DNA of 60,935 bases from an uncultured Flavobacteriaceae bacterium (GTDB lineage Bacteria > Bacteroidota > Bacteroidia > Flavobacteriales > Flavobacteriaceae): NCBI GenBank assembly GCA_913062575.1, contig CAJXVT010000009.1, positions 1-60,935 on the forward strand. Reading direction: 5' to 3'. This document shows positions 18,846-29,016 of the stretch, piece after piece. A model generated the notes under the pieces. The model did not search any database, was not told the DNA's origin, and saw only the letters and a program-made list of their open reading frames with translations. The position numbers and the translations under genes were made by a program. Position 1 is the stretch's first letter, and each line of letters opens with the position of its first letter.

Positions 18846-18875
18846 CAAATTTATATATTGGCTTTTCTTTACCAA
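18846..18875 (-). promoter_or_regulatory. Predicted Bacteroidetes-type promoter of the leu operon
   Basis: Read on the minus strand, TTG (18875-18873), a 19-base spacer and TAAATTTG (18853-18846) match the Bacteroidetes sigma consensus (TTTG, about 19 bases, TAnnTTTG). It lies 28 bases upstream of leuA. Confidence 0.65.
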
Positions 18876-18950
18876 GTTGTTTATCTGTGTGTTTTACGAT
18901 GTTAAACCTTTTTTGGTGTGAGTTATAATACTGGTAATCAATAAATTAAA

Positions 18951-20510
18951 ATGAAATCTACTACTTCGTCCAACAATCAAAATGATTCACTTTTTGTGCT
19001 GGTTAAGTCATTGACAAAATCAGAAAAGCGTCAATTTAACTTGTATGTGGGTAGATTAGATGGAAATACTGAGGCTAAATTCCTTTCATTATTTAAAATT
19101 TTAGATAAAATGAAAGTGTATGATGAGCGTGTGATTTTAAAAAGCGGTATTGTAGCAAAACAGCAATTGTCGAATTTAAAAGCACATCTGTATAAACAAT
19201 TATTGATCAGTTTACGATTAAATCCAGCACATCAAAATATTCGTGTACAAATAAGAGAGCAATTAGACTTTGCAACAGTTTTATATCAAAAAGGATTGTA
19301 CAAACAAAGTTTGAAGTTGTTAGATAAAGCCAAAGCAATGGCGTTAGATAATGATGAAAAAAACATTGCATATGAAATTGTTGAATTAGAAAAGGTAATA
19401 GAAACTCAGTACATAACTCGAAGTATAAGTACACGTGCTGATGAACTTTTTGAACAGTCAAAAAGGCTTAGTCTCCAAAATGTGATTACCAGTAAATTGT
19501 CAAATTTGTCATTACAGTTATATAGCGTTTTATTGAAGATTGGGTATGTTAGAAATGATAATGAGCTGAAGCAAATAAATGAGTACTTTGTAAAAAGACT
19601 GCCAGAATACGAATATGATTCTTTGGGGTTACGTGAAAAATTATGGCTTTATAAAGCGCATTTATGGAGAAGTTTTTTAACACAAGATTTTTTGCAATCT
19701 TATAAGTATGCCAATAAATGGGTTAATTTATTTAAAGAAAATCCACGCATAATAAGTTTGCATCCTGTGTTTTATTTGAAAGGGAAGAATTACTTATTAG
19801 AGTCGTTGTTCTTCATCAAACACTATCATAAATTTAAAGAAGAGCTGCTCAATTTTGAAGAAGAAATTCAACGAAAAAACATTCCGTTAAATAGCAATAC
19901 AGAAATGTTGATTTTTCAATATGTAAATGCAAATAAACTCCATTTACATTTTTTAGAAGGAACTTTTAAAGAAGGAGAATATTTGGTGGATGAAATTGAG
20001 CAAAAAATCACGCTGTATAAAAATAGACTAGACAATCACCATATTGTGGTGTTGTATTATAAAATTGCTTGTTTGTATTTTGGAATGGGGGAATACAAGA
20101 AATGTATTGTTTATTTAGCTAAAATAATCAATCCTAAAACAGTAAAATCAGGAGAAGATTTACAGTGTTTTGCGCGTGTATTGAATTTAATTGCGCATTA
20201 TGAATGTGGATTGGATTATCACTTAGAGCACCAGTTTAAAGACACATATAAGTTCTTATTGAAAATGGAAAATCTACAGGCAGTTCAAAAAGAATTTATT
20301 GTTTCTATTAGAGCGTTGAGCGATGTGTATCCTCATCAAATTAAAAAGGAGTTTAAGAAAATCCATGCACGTTTGCAGAAGTTTGAAAACCATCCATACG
20401 AAAAACGTGCGTTCTTATATCTAGATATTTTGTCTTGGTTAGAGAGTAAAATAGAAAATAAACCTGTAGGAGAAATTATTAGGAAAAAAGCGGAGAAATT
20501 TATTTCTTAA
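18951..20510 (+). CDS. Conserved helical-repeat (TPR-like) protein of unknown function
   Basis: This is a 519-residue soluble protein with no signal peptide or membrane segment. The sequence is almost entirely helical with repeated Leu/Tyr patterns (for example ALDYDEKN-like and YKIACLYFGMGEYKKCIVYL), suggesting TPR-type repeats, but I recognise no named family. It is transcribed divergently from leuA, and its last 11 bases overlap the 3' end of tex on the other strand. I do not assign a role. Confidence 0.8.
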   Translation: MKSTTSSNNQNDSLFVLVKSLTKSEKRQFNLYVGRLDGNTEAKFLSLFKILDKMKVYDERVILKSGIVAKQQLSNLKAHLYKQLLISLRLNPAHQNIRVQIREQLDFATVLYQKGLYKQSLKLLDKAKAMALDNDEKNIAYEIVELEKVIETQYITRSISTRADELFEQSKRLSLQNVITSKLSNLSLQLYSVLLKIGYVRNDNELKQINEYFVKRLPEYEYDSLGLREKLWLYKAHLWRSFLTQDFLQSYKYANKWVNLFKENPRIISLHPVFYLKGKNYLLESLFFIKHYHKFKEELLNFEEEIQRKNIPLNSNTEMLIFQYVNANKLHLHFLEGTFKEGEYLVDEIEQKITLYKNRLDNHHIVVLYYKIACLYFGMGEYKKCIVYLAKIINPKTVKSGEDLQCFARVLNLIAHYECGLDYHLEHQFKDTYKFLLKMENLQAVQKEFIVSIRALSDVYPHQIKKEFKKIHARLQKFENHPYEKRAFLYLDILSWLESKIENKPVGEIIRKKAEKFIS

Positions 20511-22623
20511 GAGCCAATTGAATTCTTTTTCTAGTGATATCCACTTCCAATACTTTCACAATAATTTGTTGATTCAATTGTACAATTGCATTGATGTCTT
20601 TTACAAAAGTATCAGATAAATTAGAAACATGAATCAATCCACTTTCTTTGATTCCGATATCTACAAAACAACCAAAATTGGTAATGTTATTTACAATTCC
20701 TGGCAATAATTGACCTTCTTTTACATCTGCAATCGTTTTTAGATTTTGATTGAATGTGAAAACTTTGGCTTTTTCTCTCGGATCTAAACCGGGCTTCTCT
20801 AATTCGCTAATAATATCTTTCAACGTAGGTAAACCTATGGTTGTAGAGGTGTAGTTTTGTAAGTCAATTTTACTTAAAAGTGTTTTGTTACCGATTAAAT
20901 CGCTCACATTCGTTTTTAGATCTTTTGCCATTTTTGTTACCAATGCATAACTTTCTGGATGAACTCCAGAATCATCTAAAGGGTTTTTAGCATTTTTTAT
21001 TCTTAAAAAACCAGCAGATTGCTCAAAAGCTTTCCCTCCTAAACGTGCTACTTTTTTAATTTGAACTCGAGAAGAGAACGAACCGTTTTCATTTCTGAAA
21101 TTCACAATATTTTCAGCCAATTTTGGGCCAATTCCAGATACATAACTCAACAAAGATTCGCTTGCCGTATTGATATTTACGCCAACAGTATTTACACAGC
21201 TTTCTACAACAGTATCTAATGATTTTTTCAATTTTGTTTGATCAACATCATGTTGGTATTGTCCAACTCCAATAGATTTTGCATCAATCTTTACCAATTC
21301 AGCCAAAGGATCTGCTAAACGTCTTCCTATAGAAACTGAACCACGAACCGTAATGTCATAATTAGGAAACTCCTCTCTAGCAATTTTTGAAGCAGAATAA
21401 ATTGAGGCACCAGCTTCATTCACAATAAATACTTCAACATCATTTTTAAACTGAATCTTACGAATCAACTGTTCTGTCTCTCTAGAGGCAGTTCCGTTAC
21501 CTATTGCAATAGCTTCAATTTTATAAGCATCTGTTAAAGAACTTATTTTTTTAATGGCTTCGGTGAATTTATTTTGTGGTGCATGTGGATAGATAGTTTC
21601 ATTATGAACCAATTCACCCTGCTTATTTAAACAAACTACTTTGCATCCTGTTCTAAATCCAGGATCTATAGCTAAAATGCTTTTTTCTCCTAAAGGAGCT
21701 CCTAATAACAGTTGTTTTAAGTTATTTGCAAAAACAGCAATGGCATCTGTATCTGCTTTTTCTTTTGCAATAGACAATGCTTCATTTGATAGTGAAGGAT
21801 ACAATAAACGTTTGTATGAATCTTGTATTGCTTCTTTAATTTGAGTTGCACATTCATTTTGAGAACGAATGATTCTATTCTCTATTCTGTCAAGTAATCG
21901 TTCTGAATCTATTTCAATTTTTACACGAATAAAGCCTGCTTCTTCTGCGCGTAAAATGGCTAATAATCTGTGTGAAGGAATTCTCTGTAGCGATTCACTC
22001 CAATCAAAATATTGTTTGAATTTTTGTGCTTTTTCTTCGCTTGCTTTGGTCTTAATAATTTTAGTTGAAATAGTAGCAAAACGTTCTAATTGTGTTCTGA
22101 TGTTATTTCTAATGTCTGTTCGCTCATTAACCCACTCGGCAATGATAAAACGAGAGCCTTCTAATGCTTTTTCTGCGGAAGTTACTTCGTTAGAAGTGTA
22201 TTTTGAAGCCGTGAAGTCTAAATCGTTTACACGTTGACTCATGATCATTTTAGCCAATGGTTCTAAGCCATTTAAACGAGCTGTTTCAGCTTTTGTTTTT
22301 CGCTTTTTCTTATAAGGTAAATACAAATCTTCTAAAGAAGTTAGCTCTTTAGTTACTTCAACTTTTTGTTTGATTTCATTAGTTAAAACTCCTTGCTCTT
22401 CTAAAGATTTCAAAATTGTTTTTTTACGTTTTTCTAGTGTCTCAAAAACTTCTTTGAATTTAACGATGTCACCAATTTCTACTTCGTCTAAATTACCAGT
22501 GCGTTCTTTTCTATAACGCGCAATAAACGGAATGGTACAATCTTCTTTTAGTAATTCCAGCGTGTTTTGAATTGACTTTTCTGAAAGCTGCGTTTGTTGA
22601 GTGATGTAGTTTAGAAGTTGCAT
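20500..22623 (-). CDS. tex: Tex-family RNA-binding transcription accessory protein
   Basis: Tex-type proteins bind nucleic acid and are linked to transcription; the exact role in this phylum is unknown. Domains in order are an N-terminal helical Tex domain, a YqgF/RNase H-like core (AIDPGFRTGCKVV near residue 320), helix-hairpin-helix motifs (YVSGIGPKLAENIVNFR), and a C-terminal S1 RNA-binding domain (GIVNNITNFGCFVDIG). The ORF can be read 13 codons further upstream, to 22662, but that extension would run into the metG terminator hairpin. The ATG at 22623 (MQLLNYITQQ) fits the family N-terminus and gives 707 residues. Confidence 0.95.
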   Translation of the reverse strand: MQLLNYITQQTQLSEKSIQNTLELLKEDCTIPFIARYRKERTGNLDEVEIGDIVKFKEVFETLEKRKKTILKSLEEQGVLTNEIKQKVEVTKELTSLEDLYLPYKKKRKTKAETARLNGLEPLAKMIMSQRVNDLDFTASKYTSNEVTSAEKALEGSRFIIAEWVNERTDIRNNIRTQLERFATISTKIIKTKASEEKAQKFKQYFDWSESLQRIPSHRLLAILRAEEAGFIRVKIEIDSERLLDRIENRIIRSQNECATQIKEAIQDSYKRLLYPSLSNEALSIAKEKADTDAIAVFANNLKQLLLGAPLGEKSILAIDPGFRTGCKVVCLNKQGELVHNETIYPHAPQNKFTEAIKKISSLTDAYKIEAIAIGNGTASRETEQLIRKIQFKNDVEVFIVNEAGASIYSASKIAREEFPNYDITVRGSVSIGRRLADPLAELVKIDAKSIGVGQYQHDVDQTKLKKSLDTVVESCVNTVGVNINTASESLLSYVSGIGPKLAENIVNFRNENGSFSSRVQIKKVARLGGKAFEQSAGFLRIKNAKNPLDDSGVHPESYALVTKMAKDLKTNVSDLIGNKTLLSKIDLQNYTSTTIGLPTLKDIISELEKPGLDPREKAKVFTFNQNLKTIADVKEGQLLPGIVNNITNFGCFVDIGIKESGLIHVSNLSDTFVKDINAIVQLNQQIIVKVLEVDITRKRIQLALKK

Positions 22624-22654
22624 TTTATAAGAATGGAATAGTATTAAAAGTAAA

Positions 22655-22679
22655 AACCTCACAGAAAAACTGTGAGGTT
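22655..22679 (-). terminator. metG terminator
   Basis: AACCTCACAG (22655-22664), a five-A loop and CTGTGAGGTT (22670-22679) form a perfect 10-bp stem. On the minus strand it is followed by a T-rich tail, and it lies between the metG stop and the tex start. Confidence 0.85.
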
Positions 22680-22706
22680 GCTAATATAGTAAATGATACT
22701 TTCTTT

Positions 22707-24761
22707 TTAAGAAACTTGTCCTCCGTTCTCAATCTTTTCAGACGGTTCAACAAAAGCAAGTTTACCATCAGGAGTATCTGTCATTAAAATCATTCCTTGA
22801 CTTTCTACGCCTCTTAATTTTCTTGGGGCTAAATTGCATAATACAGTAACTTGTTGTCCAATAATGTCTTCTGGTTTAAAGCTTTCTGCAATACCAGAAA
22901 CAATGGTTCTTACATCAATACCAACATCTACTTTTAATTGTAAAAGTTTTTTAGTTTTAGGTACTTTTATTGCTTCAATAATAGTTCCAACTCTCATATC
23001 TAATTTGGTAAAGTCGTCAAACTCTATCGTTTCTTTTTGAGGTTCAAGAACTTTATTTGCTTGTTCGTTTGCTGTTTTGGTAGCTTGTAATTTCTCTAAT
23101 TGAGTAGTTATTTCACTGTCCTCAATTTTAGCAAATAACAATTCAGCTTTATTAATTTGATGATCTGCTTCTAATAAGACTTCTTTTTCAGAAACATCGT
23201 TCCAAGCTAAGTTCTCATCAAGATTTAACATGTTTTTCAACTTTACAGAAGTAAAAGGTAAAAATGGCTCAGATAATACAGCCAATCCAGCAGCAATTTG
23301 TAGAGCAACATTCATAATTGTTTTTACACGTTCCTCATCTAGTTTAATAACCTTCCAAGGTTCTTCATCGGCTAAATATTTATTTCCTAAACGTGCTAAA
23401 CTTAGTAGTTCTTGAGAAGCTTCTCTAAAACGGTAACGTTCTATAGATCTAGAAATGGTATTTGGAAACTCTTTTAATGTAGCCAACGTTTCTTCATCTA
23501 CTTCAGAGAATTCTCCAGCAGGTGGTACTTGCCCTCCATAATATTTATTAGTCAATACAATAACACGATTGATAAAGTTTCCGAAAATGGCTACCAACTC
23601 ATTGTTATTTCTTGCTTGAAAATCTTTCCAAGTAAAATCGTTATCTTTTGTTTCTGGAGCTGTTGCTGTTAATGCATAACGCAATACATCTTGTTTCTCT
23701 GGGAAATCTTGTAAATATTCATGCAACCAAACCGCCCAGTTTTTAGAAGTCGATAATTTATTTCCTTCTAAGTTTAAAAATTCGTTTGCAGGTACGTTTT
23801 CTGGTAAAATATAATCTCCGTGTGCTTTTAACATTGCAGGGAAAATGATACAGTGAAAAACAATATTATCTTTCCCAATAAAATGAACCAATTTAGTGTT
23901 CTCATCTTTCCAATATGGTTCCCAATCTGTGTTATTTTGTTCTGCCCATTCTTTGGTTGCAGAAATATATCCGATAGGTGCATCAAACCAAACATACAAT
24001 ACTTTTCCATCTGCGCCTTTAATCGGAACTGGAATTCCCCAATCTAAATCACGTGTAACTGCTCTTGGCCTTAAACCATCGTCAATCCAAGATTTAACTT
24101 GCCCCAAAACATTAGGTTTCCAATCGTTTTTATGTCCTTCTAAAATCCATTCTTTTAAGAAGGCTTCATGTTTATCTAAGGGTAAAAACCAGTGTTTGGT
24201 TTCTTTTAAACTAGGAACATTTCCTGTAATAGAAGATTTTGGATTGATTAAATCTGTTGCATTATGAGTAGTACCACAGTTTTCACATTGATCACCATAA
24301 CTTTCTTCATTTCCACATTTTGGACAAGTACCAACTACAAAACGATCTGCTAAATATTGATTTGCCTCAGCATCATATAATTGTTCTGTAACTTCTTCAA
24401 TAAATTCACCATCATTATATAATTTGGTAAAGAAACCTGAAGCAGTATCGTGATGAACTTTTGCTGATGTTCTTGAATAATTGTCAAATGAAATACCAAA
24501 ATCTGCAAAAGAGGTTTTGATAATTTCATTGTATTTATCAACCACTTGTTGTGGTGTAATTCCTTCTTTTTTTGCTTTAATTGTAATTGGCACTCCATGT
24601 TCATCAGAACCACAAACAAACAGCACATCTTCTCCTTTTTGACGTAAATAACGTGCGTAAATATCTGCAGGAACATACACACCAGCTAAATGGCCAATAT
24701 GAACGGGTCCGTTAGTATAAGGTAATGCAGCAGTAATTGTATATCTTTTTGGAGTATTCAT
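22707..24761 (-). CDS. metG: Methionyl-tRNA synthetase
   Basis: MetG charges tRNA-Met. It is a class I synthetase of 684 residues. The HIGH-type motif is in [12 protein letters not shown] near residue 16. Zinc cysteines occur as [18 protein letters not shown] near residue 146. The KMSKS-type motif appears as NKLSTSKNW near residue 335, and the anticodon-binding helical domain follows. Residues from about 575 to the end form the EMAP/Trbp111-type tRNA-binding domain ([27 protein letters not shown]), which dimerises the enzyme. It has its own terminator and a plausible promoter. Confidence 0.98.
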   Translation of the reverse strand: MNTPKRYTITAALPYTNGPVHIGHLAGVYVPADIYARYLRQKGEDVLFVCGSDEHGVPITIKAKKEGITPQQVVDKYNEIIKTSFADFGISFDNYSRTSAKVHHDTASGFFTKLYNDGEFIEEVTEQLYDAEANQYLADRFVVGTCPKCGNEESYGDQCENCGTTHNATDLINPKSSITGNVPSLKETKHWFLPLDKHEAFLKEWILEGHKNDWKPNVLGQVKSWIDDGLRPRAVTRDLDWGIPVPIKGADGKVLYVWFDAPIGYISATKEWAEQNNTDWEPYWKDENTKLVHFIGKDNIVFHCIIFPAMLKAHGDYILPENVPANEFLNLEGNKLSTSKNWAVWLHEYLQDFPEKQDVLRYALTATAPETKDNDFTWKDFQARNNNELVAIFGNFINRVIVLTNKYYGGQVPPAGEFSEVDEETLATLKEFPNTISRSIERYRFREASQELLSLARLGNKYLADEEPWKVIKLDEERVKTIMNVALQIAAGLAVLSEPFLPFTSVKLKNMLNLDENLAWNDVSEKEVLLEADHQINKAELLFAKIEDSEITTQLEKLQATKTANEQANKVLEPQKETIEFDDFTKLDMRVGTIIEAIKVPKTKKLLQLKVDVGIDVRTIVSGIAESFKPEDIIGQQVTVLCNLAPRKLRGVESQGMILMTDTPDGKLAFVEPSEKIENGGQVS

Positions 24762-24813
24762 TGTATTTATTTTGCGAATGTGAATTATCAGTTTTGGACT
24801 GATTTTTGAAAGG

Positions 24814-24821
24814 CAAAAGTA
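24814..24821 (-). promoter_or_regulatory. Likely -7 box of the metG promoter
   Basis: TACTTTTG on the minus strand is an exact TAnnTTTG match about 53 bases upstream of metG. I see no convincing -33 TTTG at the right distance, so confidence is moderate. Confidence 0.4.
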
Positions 24822-24945
24822 CGGAAAAGCAATGAAAACTCATTTTTTTAAGCGATCAAAAATAGATACATTTACAATTATTGGATTATTAGATTGCTAG
24901 AACCAAGAAACAAGACAGAATTTGAATACAAGAAAGAAGCAGAAT

Positions 24946-26010
24946 ATGAAAAGCAAAATATTTTTTTTTACATTATTAATGGTGTCAATACTAACGAATG
25001 CGCAAGTAGAAAAAGATACGGTAGCTGTAAAAGACACAATAACTATAAAAAATGCACTAGAAGTTAAAGACTCTGTAGTTGTAAAAAAACCAATAATAAT
25101 TCAGCCTGCTTATTTACAAAAAGGAGATACGATAGCTATTGTTGCACCTGCGGGGATTTTAAAAAATAAAGTGGCTATTATTGACAAGGCAAAAGCATTA
25201 GCCGAAAGTTGGGGATTACATGTAGTTTATGGAAAAAACGTATTCAGTCAAGGACATCATTTTGCAGGATCGGATGAAGAACGAGCAAGTGACTTTCAGA
25301 AAGCATTAGACAACCCAAATATCAAAGCAATTTGGGCAGCAAGAGGTGGTTATGGATCGGTTAGGATCTTAGATAAGTTAGACTTCACTAAGTTTAAAGA
25401 AAATCCAAAGTGGGTAATTGGATATTCCGATATCACTGCTTTTCATAGTCATATTCATACGTTGGGAATTGAAACGATTCACGGTATGATGGGAACTAGT
25501 TTAGGTGATGAACTTAAAGATATTAAAAAAACAGTGTCGAGTTTTAAAAAAGCGCTTTTTGGTAAAAAATTAAAATATAAAATTGAATCTAATTCTTTCA
25601 ATAGAGAAGGAGAAACAACAGGAGAATTGACTGGGGGAAACCTCTCTATTTTAATGTCAGTATTGGGCTCTAAAAGCCAAGTAGATACTAAAAAAAAGAT
25701 TTTATTTATAGAAGAAATAGGAGAATATAAGTATAGTATTGATAGAATGCTGCAAAGTTTAAAACGTGCTGGATTTTTTGAGCATTGTAACGGTTTAGTA
25801 ATTGGAGATATTTCAAATATTAAGAAGAATACAACCAAATGGGGGAAACCAATTGAAGAATTAATTTTAGATATGGTTGCCGAATATGATTTCCCAGTAC
25901 TATTCAATTTTCCAGCTGGGCACGAAAAAGACAACAGAGCATTGATTTTTGGAAGAAATATAAAATTGGATGTGACAAAAGAAGGGACGTCTACAGTGGT
26001 TTTTGATTGA
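24946..26010 (+). CDS. Exported S66 LD-carboxypeptidase (LdcA/MccF family)
   Basis: Serine peptidases of this family trim the terminal D-Ala from muropeptide tetrapeptides during cell wall recycling, or cleave related amide bonds. The predicted nucleophile is S161 in GYSDIT. The glutamate-containing IEEIGE and the histidine in PAGHEKDNRAL follow in the expected order. The ATG at 24946 gives a signal peptide (MKSKIFFFTLLMVSILTNAQ), so I prefer it over a TTG eight codons upstream. A valine/lysine/aspartate-rich spacer of about 40 residues precedes the domain. An exported rather than cytoplasmic location is inferred from the signal. Confidence 0.9.
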   Translation: MKSKIFFFTLLMVSILTNAQVEKDTVAVKDTITIKNALEVKDSVVVKKPIIIQPAYLQKGDTIAIVAPAGILKNKVAIIDKAKALAESWGLHVVYGKNVFSQGHHFAGSDEERASDFQKALDNPNIKAIWAARGGYGSVRILDKLDFTKFKENPKWVIGYSDITAFHSHIHTLGIETIHGMMGTSLGDELKDIKKTVSSFKKALFGKKLKYKIESNSFNREGETTGELTGGNLSILMSVLGSKSQVDTKKKILFIEEIGEYKYSIDRMLQSLKRAGFFEHCNGLVIGDISNIKKNTTKWGKPIEELILDMVAEYDFPVLFNFPAGHEKDNRALIFGRNIKLDVTKEGTSTVVFD

Positions 26011-26016
26011 TAATAT

Positions 26017-26376
26017 ATGGCAGAGCATAACGAACTGGGTAAAAAAGGAGAACAACTAGCAGTTGAGTATTTGTTAGAACACAAGTATAAAATTGTTGCT
26101 AGAAACTATCGATATTTAAAAGCAGAAGTTGATATCATTGCAAGAAAGGAAGATACCTTAGCAGTAGTTGAAGTAAAAACACGATCGTCAGACGAGTTTG
26201 GAAACCCACAAGACTTTGTGAGCCCTAAAAAGATAAAATTATTACTAAGTGCAATAGATCATTATGTGGTAGAAAATGAGTTGGATGTAGATGTTCGGTT
26301 TGATATTATTGCCATTATAAAACAAAAAAGCGTCTTTCAAATAGAACATTTAAAAGACGCTTTTTTACATTTTTGA
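26017..26376 (+). CDS. yraN: YraN/UPF0102 family nuclease-fold protein
   Basis: This 119-residue protein has the UPF0102 pattern: GKKGEQLAVEYLLEHKYKI at the start, then NYRYLKAEVDIIARK and LAVVEVKTRS, which resemble the catalytic core of restriction-endonuclease-like folds (E...D...ExK). The cellular function is unsettled in the family. It begins six bases after the carboxypeptidase stop. Its last 50 bases double as a terminator hairpin, so the final residues (KSVFQIEHLKDAFLHF) are encoded within the stem-loop. Confidence 0.92.
   Translation: MAEHNELGKKGEQLAVEYLLEHKYKIVARNYRYLKAEVDIIARKEDTLAVVEVKTRSSDEFGNPQDFVSPKKIKLLLSAIDHYVVENELDVDVRFDIIAIIKQKSVFQIEHLKDAFLHF
26324..26366. terminator. Terminator hairpin inside the 3' end of yraN
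   Basis: AAAAAAGCGTCTTT (26324-26337) pairs perfectly with AAAGACGCTTTTTT (26353-26366). The stop codon of yraN lies after the hairpin, so coding and termination overlap. It may also serve the convergent gene on the minus strand, which ends at 26381. Confidence 0.88.
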
Positions 26377-26380
26377 CTTC

Positions 26381-27727
26381 TTATTTCTCTAAGTACTCTA
26401 CAATTTTTCGTACTTCATTTAATGTTTCTGGTTTCGCAATAATTTTTTTATCCTTATTTAAGATAATATAGGTTGGTGTTGAATAAATCTGATATTTTCT
26501 AGCAACTGGGTTTTCCCACTTTTTCAATCCAATAACATTATGCCATTTTGGGTATTTTTGAATATGCTTTTTCCATTCTTTATCATTTTTTTCTAAACTA
26601 AAAGCAATCACCTTTGTTTTCTTTGCATTTCTGGTATAGGTATATAAAACAGGAATCTCACGTAAACAATGTCCGCAACCAGTACTCCAAAAAGCCAACA
26701 CATAATTCTCAGCATCATTTAGTGTAGATAGTTTGTAGTTTTTACCGTTTTTTGACCAAGTAATTTCTGGAGCGATTCTACCAATTCCTACGGCTGTCTT
26801 TTCATTGTAACTCTTTAGGAAATCTGAATTTTGAGAACTAGCTGGTAACTTTTTGTAATACGTATTCACCATATAATCAGAAAAAACGATCTTCTGAGAA
26901 TTGACAAACTGAGTGATTAAAAACTCAATAACATCTTTTCTAAACGCAGGTTTTTTTGCGAGCCCTAACACTTTAGCGACTGTTTTTTTGTACAGTTCTG
27001 TTTGTTTCTTTGCATCATCAGAATAATTCATGTAGAATATATAATCTGTAATTCTGTCAACAAGAAAAGCCGAATTATACAAAGTAGCATTGTTAAAATC
27101 GATGGTATCAAAAAAATGATCGTTGATAGATTTTAAATATTCTTGACCATCTTTTGCTACTGTTGGTCTATTATATCTGTTTGTAGCTTTGATAAAATGA
27201 TAGACCATTTTTCCTTTAGACTTAGCTAAATACTGCTTTTGTAAGCTTGCTATTTTAGTCAATTGTGTTTTGTATAAGCTTGCCGTTTTAGGCTGTGGCT
27301 TTTTTATGTATGAAATTTGTAACGAGTCCGCTTTATATTGTTGCGAAGAAACAACTCTGATGTATTCTTGGTAGATTTTGTTCTCAGTAGAAGTTGAAAA
27401 CCGAATGGTTTCTTCTGCTTTATCAGGATTAAATTTAAATGCGACATTTTCTTTATTAAACAAAAAATCGGCGAATCCCCTTCCTTCTGTATTGTAGGTA
27501 ACTCTATAAGCGCCAACTTTTGCATTTGCAGGCAAGGTAAATTCAAACTTGCTGCTTTTTGATGTCTTTTTTAAGGTTGTGCTCTTTACAAAAACTTGTC
27601 TAGCACCTTCTATTTTATACAAAATTGCCCAATTGTATTTTTTTGGAGGACTTAATTCACCAGAAATTTTATACTGAGCCTGTATGCTTAAAGAAGCTAA
27701 GAAAAATAATAGAAATAATTTTTTCAT
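26381..27727 (-). CDS. Exported TlpA-like thioredoxin-domain protein
   Basis: This 448-residue protein has a signal peptide (MKKLFLLFFLASLSIQAQ), an N-terminal beta-rich region of the DUF4369 sort, a long helical middle and a C-terminal thioredoxin domain. The redox motif is C351-G-H-C354 in WSTGCGHCLREIPVL, and the cis-proline segment is IYSTPTYIIL. Such proteins act as thiol-disulfide oxidoreductases in the periplasm of Bacteroidetes. The partner is unknown. The gene is convergent with yraN and divergent from the SDR gene. Confidence 0.9.
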   Translation of the reverse strand: MKKLFLLFFLASLSIQAQYKISGELSPPKKYNWAILYKIEGARQVFVKSTTLKKTSKSSKFEFTLPANAKVGAYRVTYNTEGRGFADFLFNKENVAFKFNPDKAEETIRFSTSTENKIYQEYIRVVSSQQYKADSLQISYIKKPQPKTASLYKTQLTKIASLQKQYLAKSKGKMVYHFIKATNRYNRPTVAKDGQEYLKSINDHFFDTIDFNNATLYNSAFLVDRITDYIFYMNYSDDAKKQTELYKKTVAKVLGLAKKPAFRKDVIEFLITQFVNSQKIVFSDYMVNTYYKKLPASSQNSDFLKSYNEKTAVGIGRIAPEITWSKNGKNYKLSTLNDAENYVLAFWSTGCGHCLREIPVLYTYTRNAKKTKVIAFSLEKNDKEWKKHIQKYPKWHNVIGLKKWENPVARKYQIYSTPTYIILNKDKKIIAKPETLNEVRKIVEYLEK

Positions 27728-27821
27728 CGATAGAATTTTTAGTTTCTTGATAAAATTTCAAGAAGCGTACCAAATTACTATTTCTTACTTAAAATAAGTA
27801 CATTGCTGTAAAATTATTAAC

Positions 27822-28616
27822 ATGAATTTCACAAATAAAGTTGTTTGGATTACTGGAGCTTCTTCTGGTATAGGAGAAGCATTGGCAATTAAGTTGTCTA
27901 ATTTGGGTGCAAAACTGATTTTATCGGCCAGAAATGTGCCTGCTTTAGAAGCAGTAAAACATGCATGTAAAAATTCTGAATCAGTAAAAATAGTACCATT
28001 AGATTTAGAAGAGTACTCAATTCTAAATGGAAAAGTTACTGAGGCTATTAATTGGTTTGGTAGAATTGATGTATTGGTAAATAATGGCGGAATTAGTCAA
28101 CGTTCTTTAGCTAAAGACACGGCAATTGCTGTTGATAAACGAATTATGGACATCAATTATTTAGGAACCGTTGCTTTGACAAAAGCGGTGTTGCCTCATT
28201 TTATAGAGAACCAGAGCGGGCAGTTTGTTGTAACAACAAGTATTGTCGGGAAAGTTGCCACACCTTTACGCTCTAGTTATGCTGCTTCTAAACATGCATT
28301 ACATGGTTTTTTTGACAGTTTACGCGCAGAAAATCATAAAAATAATATAACGGTTACTTTAGTTTGTCCTGGGTTTGTAAATACTCATATTTCTATGAAT
28401 GCGTTGACAGGTGATGGAACTCCGCAGAATGTAATGGATACCGCAACTCAAAATGGAATTGAACCTGAAAAATTTGCTAAAATCATGGCAAAAGCCATTT
28501 ACAAGAAAAAACAAGAAGTGTATATCGCAGGCGCTAAAGAAAAGTTAGGAATTTATACAAAACGGTTTTTTCCGAAATTGTTATCTGTTATGATTCGGAA
28601 ATTGTCTGTTACTTAA
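27822..28616 (+). CDS. Short-chain dehydrogenase/reductase
   Basis: This is a classical SDR of 264 residues. The cofactor motif TGASSGIGEAL is at residues 11-21, NNGG near residue 88, and the catalytic serine, tyrosine and lysine are in the TSIVGK...YAASKHAL region. The C-terminal part with a KLGIYTKRFFP-type basic segment resembles the DHRS7/YqjQ-like subgroup. The substrate cannot be told from sequence. It overlaps by eight bases the 3' end of the small gene on the opposite strand. Confidence 0.93.
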   Translation: MNFTNKVVWITGASSGIGEALAIKLSNLGAKLILSARNVPALEAVKHACKNSESVKIVPLDLEEYSILNGKVTEAINWFGRIDVLVNNGGISQRSLAKDTAIAVDKRIMDINYLGTVALTKAVLPHFIENQSGQFVVTTSIVGKVATPLRSSYAASKHALHGFFDSLRAENHKNNITVTLVCPGFVNTHISMNALTGDGTPQNVMDTATQNGIEPEKFAKIMAKAIYKKKQEVYIAGAKEKLGIYTKRFFPKLLSVMIRKLSVT

Positions 28617-28965
28617 TAAACTCGATGGCTTCAAAGTACGCTACAATTGATTCTTTCATCAACACAGATTGTTCTCCAGGTTTTAAATTGGGTAATTCAT
28701 TTACTGTTTTATAATGAGGCCATCCATCTGGATCAAAAAAGTCAAATTCATAATAACCATATGGTTCTAACAATTTACAAATTGCTATATGCATTAAGTT
28801 TACTTTTTCGTCTTTTTTAAATTTTCGTTCTCCTTGACCCAATTCTTGAACACCAATTAAATAAATAATAGCATCTAAATTTAAGACATCACCCTCAGCA
28901 AATTGTGTAGAAAGTTTATCCACTAATAAATCCCATTTTTCTTTTAAAGAAGTAGTTTCTGTCAT
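28609..28965 (-). CDS. Small conserved protein of unknown function
   Basis: This is a 118-residue acidic, soluble protein with no signal peptide. The centre (KLLEPYGYYEFDFFDPDGWPHY) is rich in aromatic and acidic residues. It looks like a family conserved in flavobacteria, but I recognise no named domain. It is convergent with the SDR gene and divergent from the cvpA-like gene. Confidence 0.75.
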   Translation of the reverse strand: MTETTSLKEKWDLLVDKLSTQFAEGDVLNLDAIIYLIGVQELGQGERKFKKDEKVNLMHIAICKLLEPYGYYEFDFFDPDGWPHYKTVNELPNLKPGEQSVLMKESIVAYFEAIEFIK

Positions 28966-28970
28966 AGCAG

Positions 28971-28978
28971 CAAATATA
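28971..28978 (-). promoter_or_regulatory. Possible -7 box giving a near-leaderless mRNA
   Basis: TATATTTG on the minus strand matches TAnnTTTG exactly and ends only five bases before the ATG at 28965. If used, transcription would begin at or very near the start codon. No clear -33 box is seen. Confidence 0.3.
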
Positions 28979-29016
28979 AAGTATCTCTCGATGAAACCGT
29001 ATTAAATTTTAAGGCA

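Noticed and set aside
22624..22662. 13-codon N-terminal extension of Tex
   Set aside because: It runs into the metG terminator hairpin and does not resemble the family; the ATG at 22623 fits.
23828..24682. Several 60-123-aa ORFs overlapping metG on both strands
   Set aside because: All lie within the metG frame, with biased composition and no family features.
24922..24945. TTG start for the LD-carboxypeptidase
   Set aside because: The ATG at 24946 gives a normal signal peptide; the upstream extension is polar and breaks it.
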